Assembly: GCA_015232025.1 (NCBI GenBank)
Contig: JADGAL010000005.1
Coordinates: forward strand, 1 to 36,947
Source: Alphaproteobacteria bacterium
GTDB taxonomy: Bacteria; Pseudomonadota; Alphaproteobacteria; Rhodospirillales; Magnetospirillaceae
DNA length: 36,947 bases
Direction: 5' to 3'
Both the position numbers and the translations under genes were made by a program. Of this stretch, positions 30,733 through 36,947 are shown in pieces. The stretch's first letter is position 1, and the number at the start of each line of letters is the position of its first letter. Below the pieces are notes generated by a model. It was not told the DNA's origin and ran no database searches. It worked only from the letters and a program-made list of their open reading frames with translations.

Positions 30733-31713
30733 ATGTCCTTGGCCAATTTCCTGCGTCGCGCCGGTACGGCGGCGGTCGTCCTGATGGGGTTGTCCGCCAA
30801 TGCGGGCGCGGCCGACAAGGTCGACGAGGTGAAGATCGACTTCGCCTATTACAATCCGGTCAGTCTGGTGCTGAAGGACAAGGGCTGGCTGGAAGAGGAT
30901 CTGAAGGCCGATGGCATCACGGTGCGTTGGATTCATTCGCTGGGCTCGAACAAGGCGCTGGAATTCCTGAACGCCAAAAGCCTGGAATTCGGCTCGACGG
31001 CCGGGGCGGCGGCGCTGTTGGCGCGCATCAACGGCAATCCCGTGAAATCGATCTACGTCTATTCCAATCCGGAATGGACCGCGCTGGTCACCCAGAACGG
31101 CTCGGCGATCAAGACGGTGGCCGACCTTCGGGGCAAGCGGATCGCCGCCACCCGCGGCACCGATCCGCATATTTTCCTGATCCGCACCCTGGCCGAGAAC
31201 GGTCTGACCGAAAAGGACGTCAAGATCGTCCTGCTGCAACATCAAGATGGACGTCTGGCGCTGTCCACCGGCGATGTCGACGCGTGGGCCGGCCTCGATC
31301 CGCTGATGGCCCAGGCCGAGCTTCAGGAAAATGCCCGGCTGTTCTACCGCAAGGCCGAGATCAACAGTTGGGGCGTGTTGAATACCCGCGAGGACTTCGC
31401 CGCCGACCATCCCGCGCTGGTCGAGCGGGTGTTGAAGGTCTATGAGAAGGCCCGCGCCTTCGCCATCGCCAATCCGGCCGAATTGAAGGCGATCATCGCC
31501 CGGCACGCCAAGCTGGCCGACGACGTCGCGGCCCGCCAGCTTGAGCGCACCGACCTGTCGACCGCCGCGATCGGCGAGCGCCAGCGCAAGACCATCGAGG
31601 GCGCCGGCGTCGCCCTGCGACAGGCGGGCGTCATTCCGGCCGATGTCGACGTGGCGGCCGCCGCCGCCTCGCTGATCGATTCGTCCTTCGTCACCAAGCT
31701 TGGCATCAAGTGA
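30733..31713 (+). CDS. ABC transporter substrate-binding protein, SsuA/NrtA type
   Basis: A 326-residue periplasmic protein. I use ATG 30733 behind a strong AAGGAGG site; an upstream TTG is not needed. The signal peptide (basic FLRRAG, hydrophobic core, cut after AGA at about residue 27) is clear. The mature part has the SsuA/taurine-binding pattern: VKIDFAYYNPVSLVLKDKGW, FLNAKSLEFGSTAGAAALLA, VADLRGKRIAATRGTDPHIF, and a GDVDAWAGLDPLM hinge. Likely ligands are aliphatic sulfonates or similar small anions, but the specificity cannot be read. Its stop overlaps the permease start, forming the A-C-B importer operon. Confidence 0.88.
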   Translation: MSLANFLRRAGTAAVVLMGLSANAGAADKVDEVKIDFAYYNPVSLVLKDKGWLEEDLKADGITVRWIHSLGSNKALEFLNAKSLEFGSTAGAAALLARINGNPVKSIYVYSNPEWTALVTQNGSAIKTVADLRGKRIAATRGTDPHIFLIRTLAENGLTEKDVKIVLLQHQDGRLALSTGDVDAWAGLDPLMAQAELQENARLFYRKAEINSWGVLNTREDFAADHPALVERVLKVYEKARAFAIANPAELKAIIARHAKLADDVAARQLERTDLSTAAIGERQRKTIEGAGVALRQAGVIPADVDVAAAAASLIDSSFVTKLGIK

Positions 31714-32537
31714 GCACCGAAATCGCATCGGCGGCGGGGGTTCCGGATGCTCCCGCCGTCCGCGCCTCCCGCCCGGACGGCAAATGGCTGATCGGTTTCG
31801 CGCTGCCGGTGTTCCTGGCCCTGGCCTGGGAACTGGCGGTCGCCACCCAGATGGTCGGCGGCCGGCTGCTGCCGACGCCGTCGAAGGTGATCATGACGCT
31901 GGTCGGGCTGGCCCAAGGCGGCGAGTTGCTCGACCACGTTCTGGCCACCCTGCGGCGGGTGGCGCTGGGCTTCGTGTTCGGCGTGGCGGCCGGCACGTTG
32001 GTGGGCGCGGTCAGCGGCTATTGGACGATCGTGCGCCGCGTCATCGATCCCTCGTTGCAGGCGTTGCGCAACATTCCTTCGATCGCCTGGGTGCCGATGT
32101 TCATCCTGTGGTTCGGCATCTTCGAGACCTCGAAGGTGATCCTGATCGCGGTGGGGGTGTTCTTCCCGATCTATCTGGCCTTGTCGGGCGCCATCCTGGG
32201 GGTGGACCGCAAGCTGGTCGAGGTGGGACGCATCTTCCGCTTCAGCCATCGCGAGATGATCACCCGCATCCTGCTGCCGGCCACGCTGCCCAGCTATATC
32301 ATCGCGCTGCGCTCGGGGCTGGGGTTGGGCTGGATGTTCGTGGTGGCGGCCGAGTTCATGGGCGCCGAGCAGGGCTTGGGCTTTCTGCTGGTCGACGGAC
32401 AGCAGACCGGGCGCCCCGCCGTGATCCTTGCATCGATCACGTCTTTCGCCATTCTGGGCAAGCTGACCGATTGGCTGCTGGCCAGCCTGTCGGGCCGGTT
32501 CCTCAAATGGCAGGACGGCTTCAAGCCGGCGGAGTAG
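31710..32537 (+). CDS. ABC transporter permease, SsuC type
   Basis: A 275-residue inner-membrane permease starting at GTG 31710, within the stop of the binding-protein gene. It has about six hydrophobic segments: residues 28-46, 88-110, 117-137, 140-160, 208-228 and 241-260. The coupling loop to the ATPase is GAILGVDRKLVEVGRIFRFS, close to the EAA motif of the family. Family residues LPTPSKVI and RNIPSIAWVPMFILWFGI are present. It carries the substrate of the binding protein, using energy from the ATPase encoded 4 bases downstream. Confidence 0.9.
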   Translation: MSTEIASAAGVPDAPAVRASRPDGKWLIGFALPVFLALAWELAVATQMVGGRLLPTPSKVIMTLVGLAQGGELLDHVLATLRRVALGFVFGVAAGTLVGAVSGYWTIVRRVIDPSLQALRNIPSIAWVPMFILWFGIFETSKVILIAVGVFFPIYLALSGAILGVDRKLVEVGRIFRFSHREMITRILLPATLPSYIIALRSGLGLGWMFVVAAEFMGAEQGLGFLLVDGQQTGRPAVILASITSFAILGKLTDWLLASLSGRFLKWQDGFKPAE

Positions 32538-32541
32538 GCCC

Positions 32542-33312
32542 ATGCTCGACATCTCCGGCGTTTCCAAGCGCTACCCCAACGGGCTTCTGGCCTTGGCCGG
32601 GCTGAACCTCGCGGTCGCCCAGGGCGAGATCGTGGCGATCGTCGGCGGCTCGGGCTGCGGCAAGAGCACCGCCCTGCGCCTGGTGTCGGGGCTCGACATG
32701 CCGACGTTGGGCTCGGTGTCGCTGGACGGCACGCCGGTCACCGCGCCGCGCGAGGAGATCGGGCTGGTGTTCCAAGAGCCCCGCTTGATGCCCTGGCTGA
32801 CCATCGAACAGAACGTCGCCTTCGGCATCAGGCATCTGCCCGCCGCCGAGCAAGTAAGCCGCGTCTCCGAGGCGCTGGCCCGCGTCGGGCTCGATTCGCA
32901 CGCCGGACATTGGCCGCGCGAGCTGTCGGGCGGGCAGGCCCAGCGCGTGTCGCTGGCCCGCGCCCTGGTCGGCCGGCCCAAGGTGCTGCTGCTCGACGAG
33001 CCGTTCTCGGCGCTGGACGCGCTGACCCGCGGCGATCTTCAGGACCACCTGCTCGATCTGTGGGCCTATGACCGGCCGACCATGATCCTGGTGACCCACG
33101 ACATCGAGGAGGCCCTGTTCCTGGCCGACCGCATCGTGGTGATGCAACCCAATCCGGGGCGCGTCCGCACCGAGGTGGTGCCCCCCGTGGCCCGCCCGCG
33201 CGACCGTCTGAACGGCGAATTCCTAAACTGGAAGTACAAGCTGTTGCGCGAGTTGGACCACGCCAGCCGCCCGCCCAGCGGCGACGAGTCCTTCCCCGCC
33301 GCCGCCATCTGA
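32542..33312 (+). CDS. ABC transporter ATPase, SsuB type
   Basis: A 256-residue ATPase with all motifs intact: Walker A GGSGCGKST (residues 35-43), Q-loop Gln78, signature LSGGQ (128-132), Walker B VLLLDEP (148-154), D-loop SALD and switch His186 in LVTHD. Family marks FQEPRLMPWLTI and LADRIVVMQPNPGRV place it with the nitrate/sulfonate/taurine importers. It starts at ATG 32542, 4 bases after the permease stop. It completes the operon and is followed by an OsmC-like gene 24 bases on, perhaps cotranscribed. Confidence 0.93.
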   Translation: MLDISGVSKRYPNGLLALAGLNLAVAQGEIVAIVGGSGCGKSTALRLVSGLDMPTLGSVSLDGTPVTAPREEIGLVFQEPRLMPWLTIEQNVAFGIRHLPAAEQVSRVSEALARVGLDSHAGHWPRELSGGQAQRVSLARALVGRPKVLLLDEPFSALDALTRGDLQDHLLDLWAYDRPTMILVTHDIEEALFLADRIVVMQPNPGRVRTEVVPPVARPRDRLNGEFLNWKYKLLRELDHASRPPSGDESFPAAAI

Positions 33313-33336
33313 CCCACCATTCGACGGGAGTCGTCC

Positions 33337-33846
33337 ATGAACGCCGACGAACTGCGCGCCCTGCAAACGCCCCTCAAGGAACGCTACAAGGTCGATCCCG
33401 AGACGGCGGTCATCACCCTGAAGGCCAGGGGCGACCTGAACACCGAGGGCATCGCCTGCAAGGTCGACACCGGCCGCGCCCTGATCGAGGCCGGACTGCA
33501 CCCGGCGACCGGCGGCAGCGGCATGCAGGCCTGCTCGGGCGACATGCTGCTCGAGGCGCTGGTCGCCTGCGCCGGGGTCACCCTGAAGGCGGTCGCCACC
33601 GCGCTGGCCTTCGATCTCGCGGGCGGCACCGTCTCGGCCGAGGGCGACCTGGATTTCCGCGGCACGCTGGGCGTCGCCAAGGACGCGCCGGTCGGCTTCC
33701 GCGAAATCCGGCTGAATTTCTCGTTGAAGACCAGCGAGCCGCAAGACCGCATCGACAGCCTGACCAAGCTGACCGAGCGCTATTGCGTGGTGTTCCAGAC
33801 GCTCGCCAAACCGCCGGTGATGAGGCTGCACGTCGACGCGCTGTGA
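33337..33846 (+). CDS. OsmC-like family protein
   Basis: A 169-residue protein of the OsmC/Ohr fold. Cys66 (GMQACSGDMLLEALVACAG) lies on the central helix, with Cys78 on the same helix and Cys150 in ERYCVVFQTLAK on the second. OsmC and Ohr use two cysteines to reduce organic peroxides; Cys66 or Cys78 with Cys150 could serve, though the spacing should be checked against a structure. It follows SsuB by 24 bases, with a GGGAG site. OsmC-like genes occur beside sulfonate importers in other bacteria; the link to this one is inference. Its stop overlaps the next small gene. Confidence 0.85.
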   Translation: MNADELRALQTPLKERYKVDPETAVITLKARGDLNTEGIACKVDTGRALIEAGLHPATGGSGMQACSGDMLLEALVACAGVTLKAVATALAFDLAGGTVSAEGDLDFRGTLGVAKDAPVGFREIRLNFSLKTSEPQDRIDSLTKLTERYCVVFQTLAKPPVMRLHVDAL

Positions 33847-34088
33847 CGGCCGTCACAGCGCTGGTCGTTTTCCTCGATCATCTTCGGGCGATGGACCAAA
33901 GTGACGCCCAAACCGCCGCCGATCTCGTCGCCGCCCAGATGTTGCGGGGCGCCGACGCCGACGCGCCCCGCCACCTGCCGAAGGCGGCGCTGGCGTCTCT
34001 GATCCTGGTCGTCGCGGCGGCCGAGGCCATGGCCGATCAACTGGCCGACCTGGAGGCGTTTCTGGCGGGGCACGCCGAGCGGTCTTAG
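33843..34088 (+). CDS. Small hypothetical protein, 81 residues
   Basis: A GTG start at 33843 overlaps the OsmC-like stop. The predicted protein is mostly helical and Ala-rich (VTALVVFLDHLRAMDQSDAQ, ASLILVVAAAEAMADQLADL) and has no Cys. No family is recognised. Start overlap and codon use like its neighbours support a real gene. Its stop lies directly next to the FdhD stop on the other strand, with no base between, so transcription from both sides meets here. Confidence 0.55.
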   Translation: MTAVTALVVFLDHLRAMDQSDAQTAADLVAAQMLRGADADAPRHLPKAALASLILVVAAAEAMADQLADLEAFLAGHAERS

Positions 34089-34940
34089 TTAGCCGAGCAC
34101 CCGCCACGGGCAGGTGTAGACGGTGCCCCCGCCGTCCCGCACGAAGCCCAGCAGGGTGATGCGGCGTCGGGCGGCCAGTTCGATGGCCAGCGAGGTCGGG
34201 GCCGAGACGGCGGCGACGATCTGCAAGCCGGCCCGCGCCGCCTTGGCGACCATTTCGACGCTCAACCGGCTGGACAGCACGGCGCCGCAATCGCCCATCG
34301 CGACGCCGTCGAGCAGGCCGTGGCCGATCACCTTGTCGAGCGCGTTGTGGCGGCCCAAATCCTCGGCCGCCGCCAGAATCGCGCCGCCGGGGCCGAACAG
34401 GGCGCAGGCGTGGGCGCCGCCGGTGGCGCCGAAGATGGTCTGGCGCCGCTCCATCCCGGCCATCAGGGCGGCCAGCGTGGGGGCGTCGGCGGTCAGGCCG
34501 TCGCGCGTCTCGGGCAGGCCGTCGCCCAGCGCCAGGGCGGCGTCGCGCCCGCCGCAAACGCCGCAGGACGAGGTGACCACCACGTCGCGGCGCCTGACCT
34601 TGGCGCGGCCCGGCTCGCGCAGGACGATGCGCACCACGCCGGGGTCGTCGGGGCAAAAGGCGGCGTGGCGCAGATCGCCCAAGCCCTCGATCAGCCCCTC
34701 GGTGAAGACGAAGCCGATGGCCAGACGCAGCGCCTCGGCGCCGCCGCCCAGCAAGCCGTCTTCGGCGGTGTAGGCGGCCGCCGCGCGGCGCGGCTCGGTG
34801 GGCGTCCACATCAAGGTGTAGGCGCCAACCCCCTCGACGTCGATGGTCAGGGCGTCCTCGACGATCACCGCGCAATCCGAGCCGGCGGCGGACTCGTCCC
34901 CCAGCCGGAAGGCGGTGACCCGCGCATAGCCCTTGTCCAT
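34089..34940 (-). CDS. fdhD: Formate dehydrogenase accessory sulfurtransferase FdhD
   Basis: A 283-residue protein that passes sulfur to the molybdenum (or tungsten) cofactor of formate dehydrogenases. The N-terminus has VEDALTIDVEGVGAYTLMWT, where the usual FdhD start contains EExLTIxVNG. The conserved loop SSCGVCGG gives Cys126 and Cys129 (CxxC). The C-terminal half includes GGAHACALFGPGG, EDLGRHNALDKVIG and SSRLSVEMVAKAARAG, all FdhD hallmarks. Its ATG overlaps the MobB stop by one base. No formate dehydrogenase gene is in the window. Confidence 0.95.
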   Translation of the reverse strand: MDKGYARVTAFRLGDESAAGSDCAVIVEDALTIDVEGVGAYTLMWTPTEPRRAAAAYTAEDGLLGGGAEALRLAIGFVFTEGLIEGLGDLRHAAFCPDDPGVVRIVLREPGRAKVRRRDVVVTSSCGVCGGRDAALALGDGLPETRDGLTADAPTLAALMAGMERRQTIFGATGGAHACALFGPGGAILAAAEDLGRHNALDKVIGHGLLDGVAMGDCGAVLSSRLSVEMVAKAARAGLQIVAAVSAPTSLAIELAARRRITLLGFVRDGGGTVYTCPWRVLG

Positions 34941-35440
34941 CAGGCGCCCAAGCCGACCTGACGCAGGATGAAGGCGCAGATCGCCTCGTGATCGTCGAGC
35001 GGCAGCAGCGGCAGGGTAAGGCCATCGGGCGCCGCGTCGCTGGCCACCGCGACGATGTCGGGATCGTCGGGCCACAGCGCCGGCTTGCCCAGGGCGGGGC
35101 GGTGGATTTCGAGCTTGGGATGGCTGTGCCGCTTGAAGCCTTCGATCAGCAGCAGATCGACGGGGGTCATGCGGGCGATCAATTCCTCGACGCTGGGCTC
35201 GGCCTCGTCGCGTAGTTCGTGCATCAAGGCCCAGCGCTGGGTCGAGGCGACCATCACCTCGGTGGCGCCGGCCTCGCGGTGGCGGTACGAGTCCTTGCCC
35301 GGCTTGTCGACGTCGAACGCGTGATGGGCGTGCTTCATCGTCGAGGCCCGGATGCCGCGCCGCGCCAACAGGGGCAGCACGCCCAGCAGCAGCGTGGTCT
35401 TGCCGCTGCCGCTCCATCCCGCCAAGCCGAAAACCTTCAT
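34940..35440 (-). CDS. mobB: Molybdopterin-guanine dinucleotide biosynthesis protein MobB
   Basis: A 166-residue GTPase. I choose ATG at complement 35440 with a GGAGGGCG site; an upstream extension exists but looks non-coding. The P-loop is GWSGSGKT (residues 8-15), followed by LLLGVLPLLARRG and the family motif STMKHAHHAFDVDKPGKDSY, with HREAGA and LLLIEGFKRHSHPKLEI. MobB helps MobA to attach GMP to molybdopterin. Together with FdhD it forms a molybdoenzyme maturation pair, translated with a one-base overlap. Confidence 0.95.
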   Translation of the reverse strand: MKVFGLAGWSGSGKTTLLLGVLPLLARRGIRASTMKHAHHAFDVDKPGKDSYRHREAGATEVMVASTQRWALMHELRDEAEPSVEELIARMTPVDLLLIEGFKRHSHPKLEIHRPALGKPALWPDDPDIVAVASDAAPDGLTLPLLPLDDHEAICAFILRQVGLGA

Positions 35441-35464
35441 CACGCCCTCCATGCCGCGCGCCGC

Positions 35465-35486
35465 GCCCCGCATTATGAAGCGGGGC
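35465..35486 (-). repeat. Hairpin upstream of mobB
   Basis: GCCCCGC and GCGGGGC (7 bp) flank an 8-base loop, 25 bases before the mobB start on the minus strand. It has no T-run and does not look like a molybdenum-cofactor riboswitch, so it may be a weak end signal for the oxidoreductase gene or part of the mobB leader. Confidence 0.4.
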
Positions 35487-35522
35487 TCCCCACCTGGCAA
35501 CGATGGGCGACGCGGGTTGTGT

Positions 35523-36230
35523 TCAGCCTTCGAGGGGTGCGAAGGTCTCGTCGTACCGGGTCAGATCGGGCATCGGCAGCAGCGGCCGGGCGTCGAGGTC
35601 GCGCACCGCTTGTCGCAACTCGTCCAGCATGCCCGCGCGCCGGTCGGCGTCGACATAGGGGACGTGCCACGCCACGAAGGGCTGGTGGACCGCCAGCCCG
35701 ACATAGCCCAGCGTGCCCTGGAAGAAATGCCGCATCATGCCGAATTCCAATTCGCCATGCAGCGAGCCGGGGCCGAACATGTGGGGGCGGGCGCCCATGG
35801 ACATGGCGACGAAGGCGCGCTTGCCGGCCAGTCCGCCGGCCCCGTAGATGCGCTTGCCGCCATAGAAGGGACCGGACAGGAACACCCGGTCGATCCAGCC
35901 TTTCAGGATGGCCGGCACGCTGTACCAATGGACCGGGAAGGTGAAGGCCAGCAGATCGGCGCGCAGGATCTTGCCCACCTCGGCCTGGATGTCGGGCGAC
36001 AGCGTGCTGGTCTCGAAGCCGTGGCGCTGCTCCAGCGCGTAGATCAGATGGTCCGAGCGCCGCCGCTCGCGGAAATCGGCGGCCGAGGAGACTGGATCGA
36101 AATCCATGGCGTAAAGGTCCGAGACGGTCACCTCGGCGCCGCCGGCCGTCAGTTCGCCGGCCACCACGTCGCGCATCGCGGCGCAGAAGGAATCCGGCTC
36201 GGAATGCGCATGGACCAGATGAACGATCAT
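35523..36230 (-). CDS. Flavodoxin-fold NAD(P)H dehydrogenase (quinone) family protein
   Basis: A 235-residue flavoprotein of the NQO1/MdaB/KefF-related family. The N-terminal strand and flavin loop MIVHLVHAHSEPDSFCAAM is typical. The motif LAFTFPVHWYSVPAILKGWI then DRVFLSGPFYGG is diagnostic, as is KRAFVAMSMGA and the C-terminal FHxP-like VAWHVPYVDADRR. It reduces quinones or other electron acceptors with NAD(P)H via FMN or FAD. It is preceded by an 18-codon remnant of another gene whose ribosome site may now serve it. The next gene on this strand is mobB after an 82-base gap. Confidence 0.9.
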   Translation of the reverse strand: MIVHLVHAHSEPDSFCAAMRDVVAGELTAGGAEVTVSDLYAMDFDPVSSAADFRERRRSDHLIYALEQRHGFETSTLSPDIQAEVGKILRADLLAFTFPVHWYSVPAILKGWIDRVFLSGPFYGGKRIYGAGGLAGKRAFVAMSMGARPHMFGPGSLHGELEFGMMRHFFQGTLGYVGLAVHQPFVAWHVPYVDADRRAGMLDELRQAVRDLDARPLLPMPDLTRYDETFAPLEG

Positions 36231-36249
36231 GAACCCCCCCTCGCCGAGG

Positions 36250-36303
36250 GTCGCGGATCAGGGCCACCGCCTCGGCGGCGCCGACGATCTTGTCCTTGGG
36301 CAT
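36250..36303 (-). pseudogene. Remnant of a CoA-transferase gene start
   Basis: An ATG behind GAGGGAGGGGGC encodes MPKDKIVGAAEAVALIRD. This is the familiar N-terminus of acyl-CoA:acetate/3-ketoacid CoA-transferases (KIVSAAEAVALI then a DGDT-type turn). After 18 codons the family match stops; the frame runs on into sequence overlapping the oxidoreductase start and is not protein-like. The rest of the gene seems to have been deleted, with the oxidoreductase gene joined at the break. The assignment rests on a short stretch. Confidence 0.5.
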
Positions 36304-36484
36304 GCCCCCTCCCTCGTTCGGGACGAGGATACATCACGTTCCGAGCGGGAGGCCAAGAAAGTCGAGGATGCGGTCTCTCATCGCGCCACCACATGGGGAG
36401 GCGGACGCTTGCCTCGAAGGTACTCCCGAAGAGGGCAACCCTGGGGCGATCCCGGAGCGTTCATTCCAAAAGGAGGACGCGACC

Positions 36485-36947
36485 ATGCCGACAAGCCGTT
36501 TGGAAGGCGTGCTGGCCTCGATCGCGCGGCGGGTCATGCCGCGCGCCGAGGCCGATCCCCTGGCGCTGTGCGAGGCGCTGCTCAGTGGCCGCGGCGAGGC
36601 CTCGGGCGTCGCACTGGCGCGGGAGTTCTTCAAGCAATGGGCCAATCTGGGACCGCCCGAGCGGCGCGAGGTGCTGATCGGGATGGCCGAGCGCTTCGGC
36701 CCCGACCGGGCGCGGCTGGAACAGGCCATCGAGGCGTGGCGCGCCAAGCCCAATCCGATCAGCGAAAGCGCCCTGCACGACGCCGCCGAGCCGCGCCGCC
36801 AAGAGGTGCTGCGCCGCCTGAATTTGGCGCCCGGCGGCACCGGCGCGCTGGTCCGCATGCGCGAGGATGTGCTGCGCCATCTGGGCGGCGATCCCTGCCT
36901 CGACGCGCTGGACGCCGATTTCGCGCATCTGTTCTCGTCGTGGTTCA
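36485..36947 (+). CDS. Malonyl-CoA decarboxylase, N-terminal part (runs off the window)
   Basis: The first 154 codons of a protein that starts MPTSRLEGVLASIARRVMPR behind a strong AAAGGAGG site. The helical N-terminal domain of malonyl-CoA decarboxylase is visible: AREFFKQWANLGPPERREVL, a linker, then EVLRRLNLAPGGTGALVRMR and LDALDADFAHLFSSWF, which leads into the catalytic domain in this family. The enzyme turns malonyl-CoA into acetyl-CoA and CO2. In alphaproteobacteria it often sits with a malonate ligase gene and transporters; those would lie to the right. It faces away from the oxidoreductase and CoA-transferase remnant. Confidence 0.88.
   Translation, partial: MPTSRLEGVLASIARRVMPRAEADPLALCEALLSGRGEASGVALAREFFKQWANLGPPERREVLIGMAERFGPDRARLEQAIEAWRAKPNPISESALHDAAEPRRQEVLRRLNLAPGGTGALVRMREDVLRHLGGDPCLDALDADFAHLFSSWF

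Noticed and set aside
32294-32981. Minus-strand frames antisense to the permease and ATPase genes
   Set aside because: They lie wholly within intact, recognisable importer genes and show no family pattern.
35465-35486. Molybdenum-cofactor riboswitch before mobB
   Set aside because: Only a single short hairpin is visible and the region before the start is too small for the multi-stem Moco RNA.

Overview
The window is high-GC alphaproteobacterial DNA, most likely from the Rhodospirillales. This is inferred from codon use, the tRNA-Lys style and the gene families, not from any search. It splits into a contractile-tail prophage on the left (about 1-17707) and chromosome on the right (about 17708-36947).

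Prophage: from the left edge come the end of one tail or baseplate gene, a short tail protein, a 1049-residue DUF4815 protein, a fibre with a discoidin-like domain, a small chaperone-like protein and a terminator. Then follow the tail sheath, tail tube, a P2 E/E'-type chaperone pair with a clear -1 slippery site (GGGTTTT), the tape measure and a minor tail protein. An accessory island (about 11271-13540) interrupts the tail genes. It holds a leftward pair (ribbon-helix-helix regulator and a two-TM, poly-proline membrane protein) and a rightward pair (an unknown 102-residue protein and a BRO-N antirepressor). Tail genes resume with gpU, gpX and gpD homologues, followed by a holin-like protein, a GH19 endolysin, a lipoprotein and a class 3 lipase. 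A strong terminator comes next. The prophage ends at a displaced 3' part of a tRNA-Lys(CTT) gene that keeps its CCA end and a host terminator, so this is one attachment site. No integrase is present; it should lie left of the window.

Chromosome 17.7-27.8 kb: a HipB-like gene with a truncated HipA N-terminus, a beta-hydroxyacid dehydrogenase, and a three-gene signalling cluster. That cluster is a hybrid kinase with a receiver between two kinase modules, a single-domain receiver, and a PAS/GAF kinase. A four-gene envelope-stress-like operon (DUF350, PspA/YjfJ-like, DUF1190 lipoprotein, glutathionylspermidine-synthase-like ATP-grasp) resembles the E. coli yjf cluster.

CRISPR, 28105-30506: 32 repeat units of 36 bp with spacers of 35-42 bp. 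A leader-like sequence lies on the left and decayed repeats on the right, and no cas gene is in the window. The repeat forms a perfect 8-bp hairpin with a GNRA tetraloop, and several variant repeats preserve the stem by covariation or wobble pairing. One repeat is cut by a palindromic REP/MITE-like element.

Right end: an SsuA/SsuC/SsuB-type ABC importer with an OsmC-like protein and a small ORF; then on the minus strand fdhD and mobB (molybdoenzyme maturation), a flavodoxin-fold NAD(P)H oxidoreductase behind an 18-codon remnant of a CoA-transferase gene; and finally the start of a malonyl-CoA decarboxylase gene on the plus strand.
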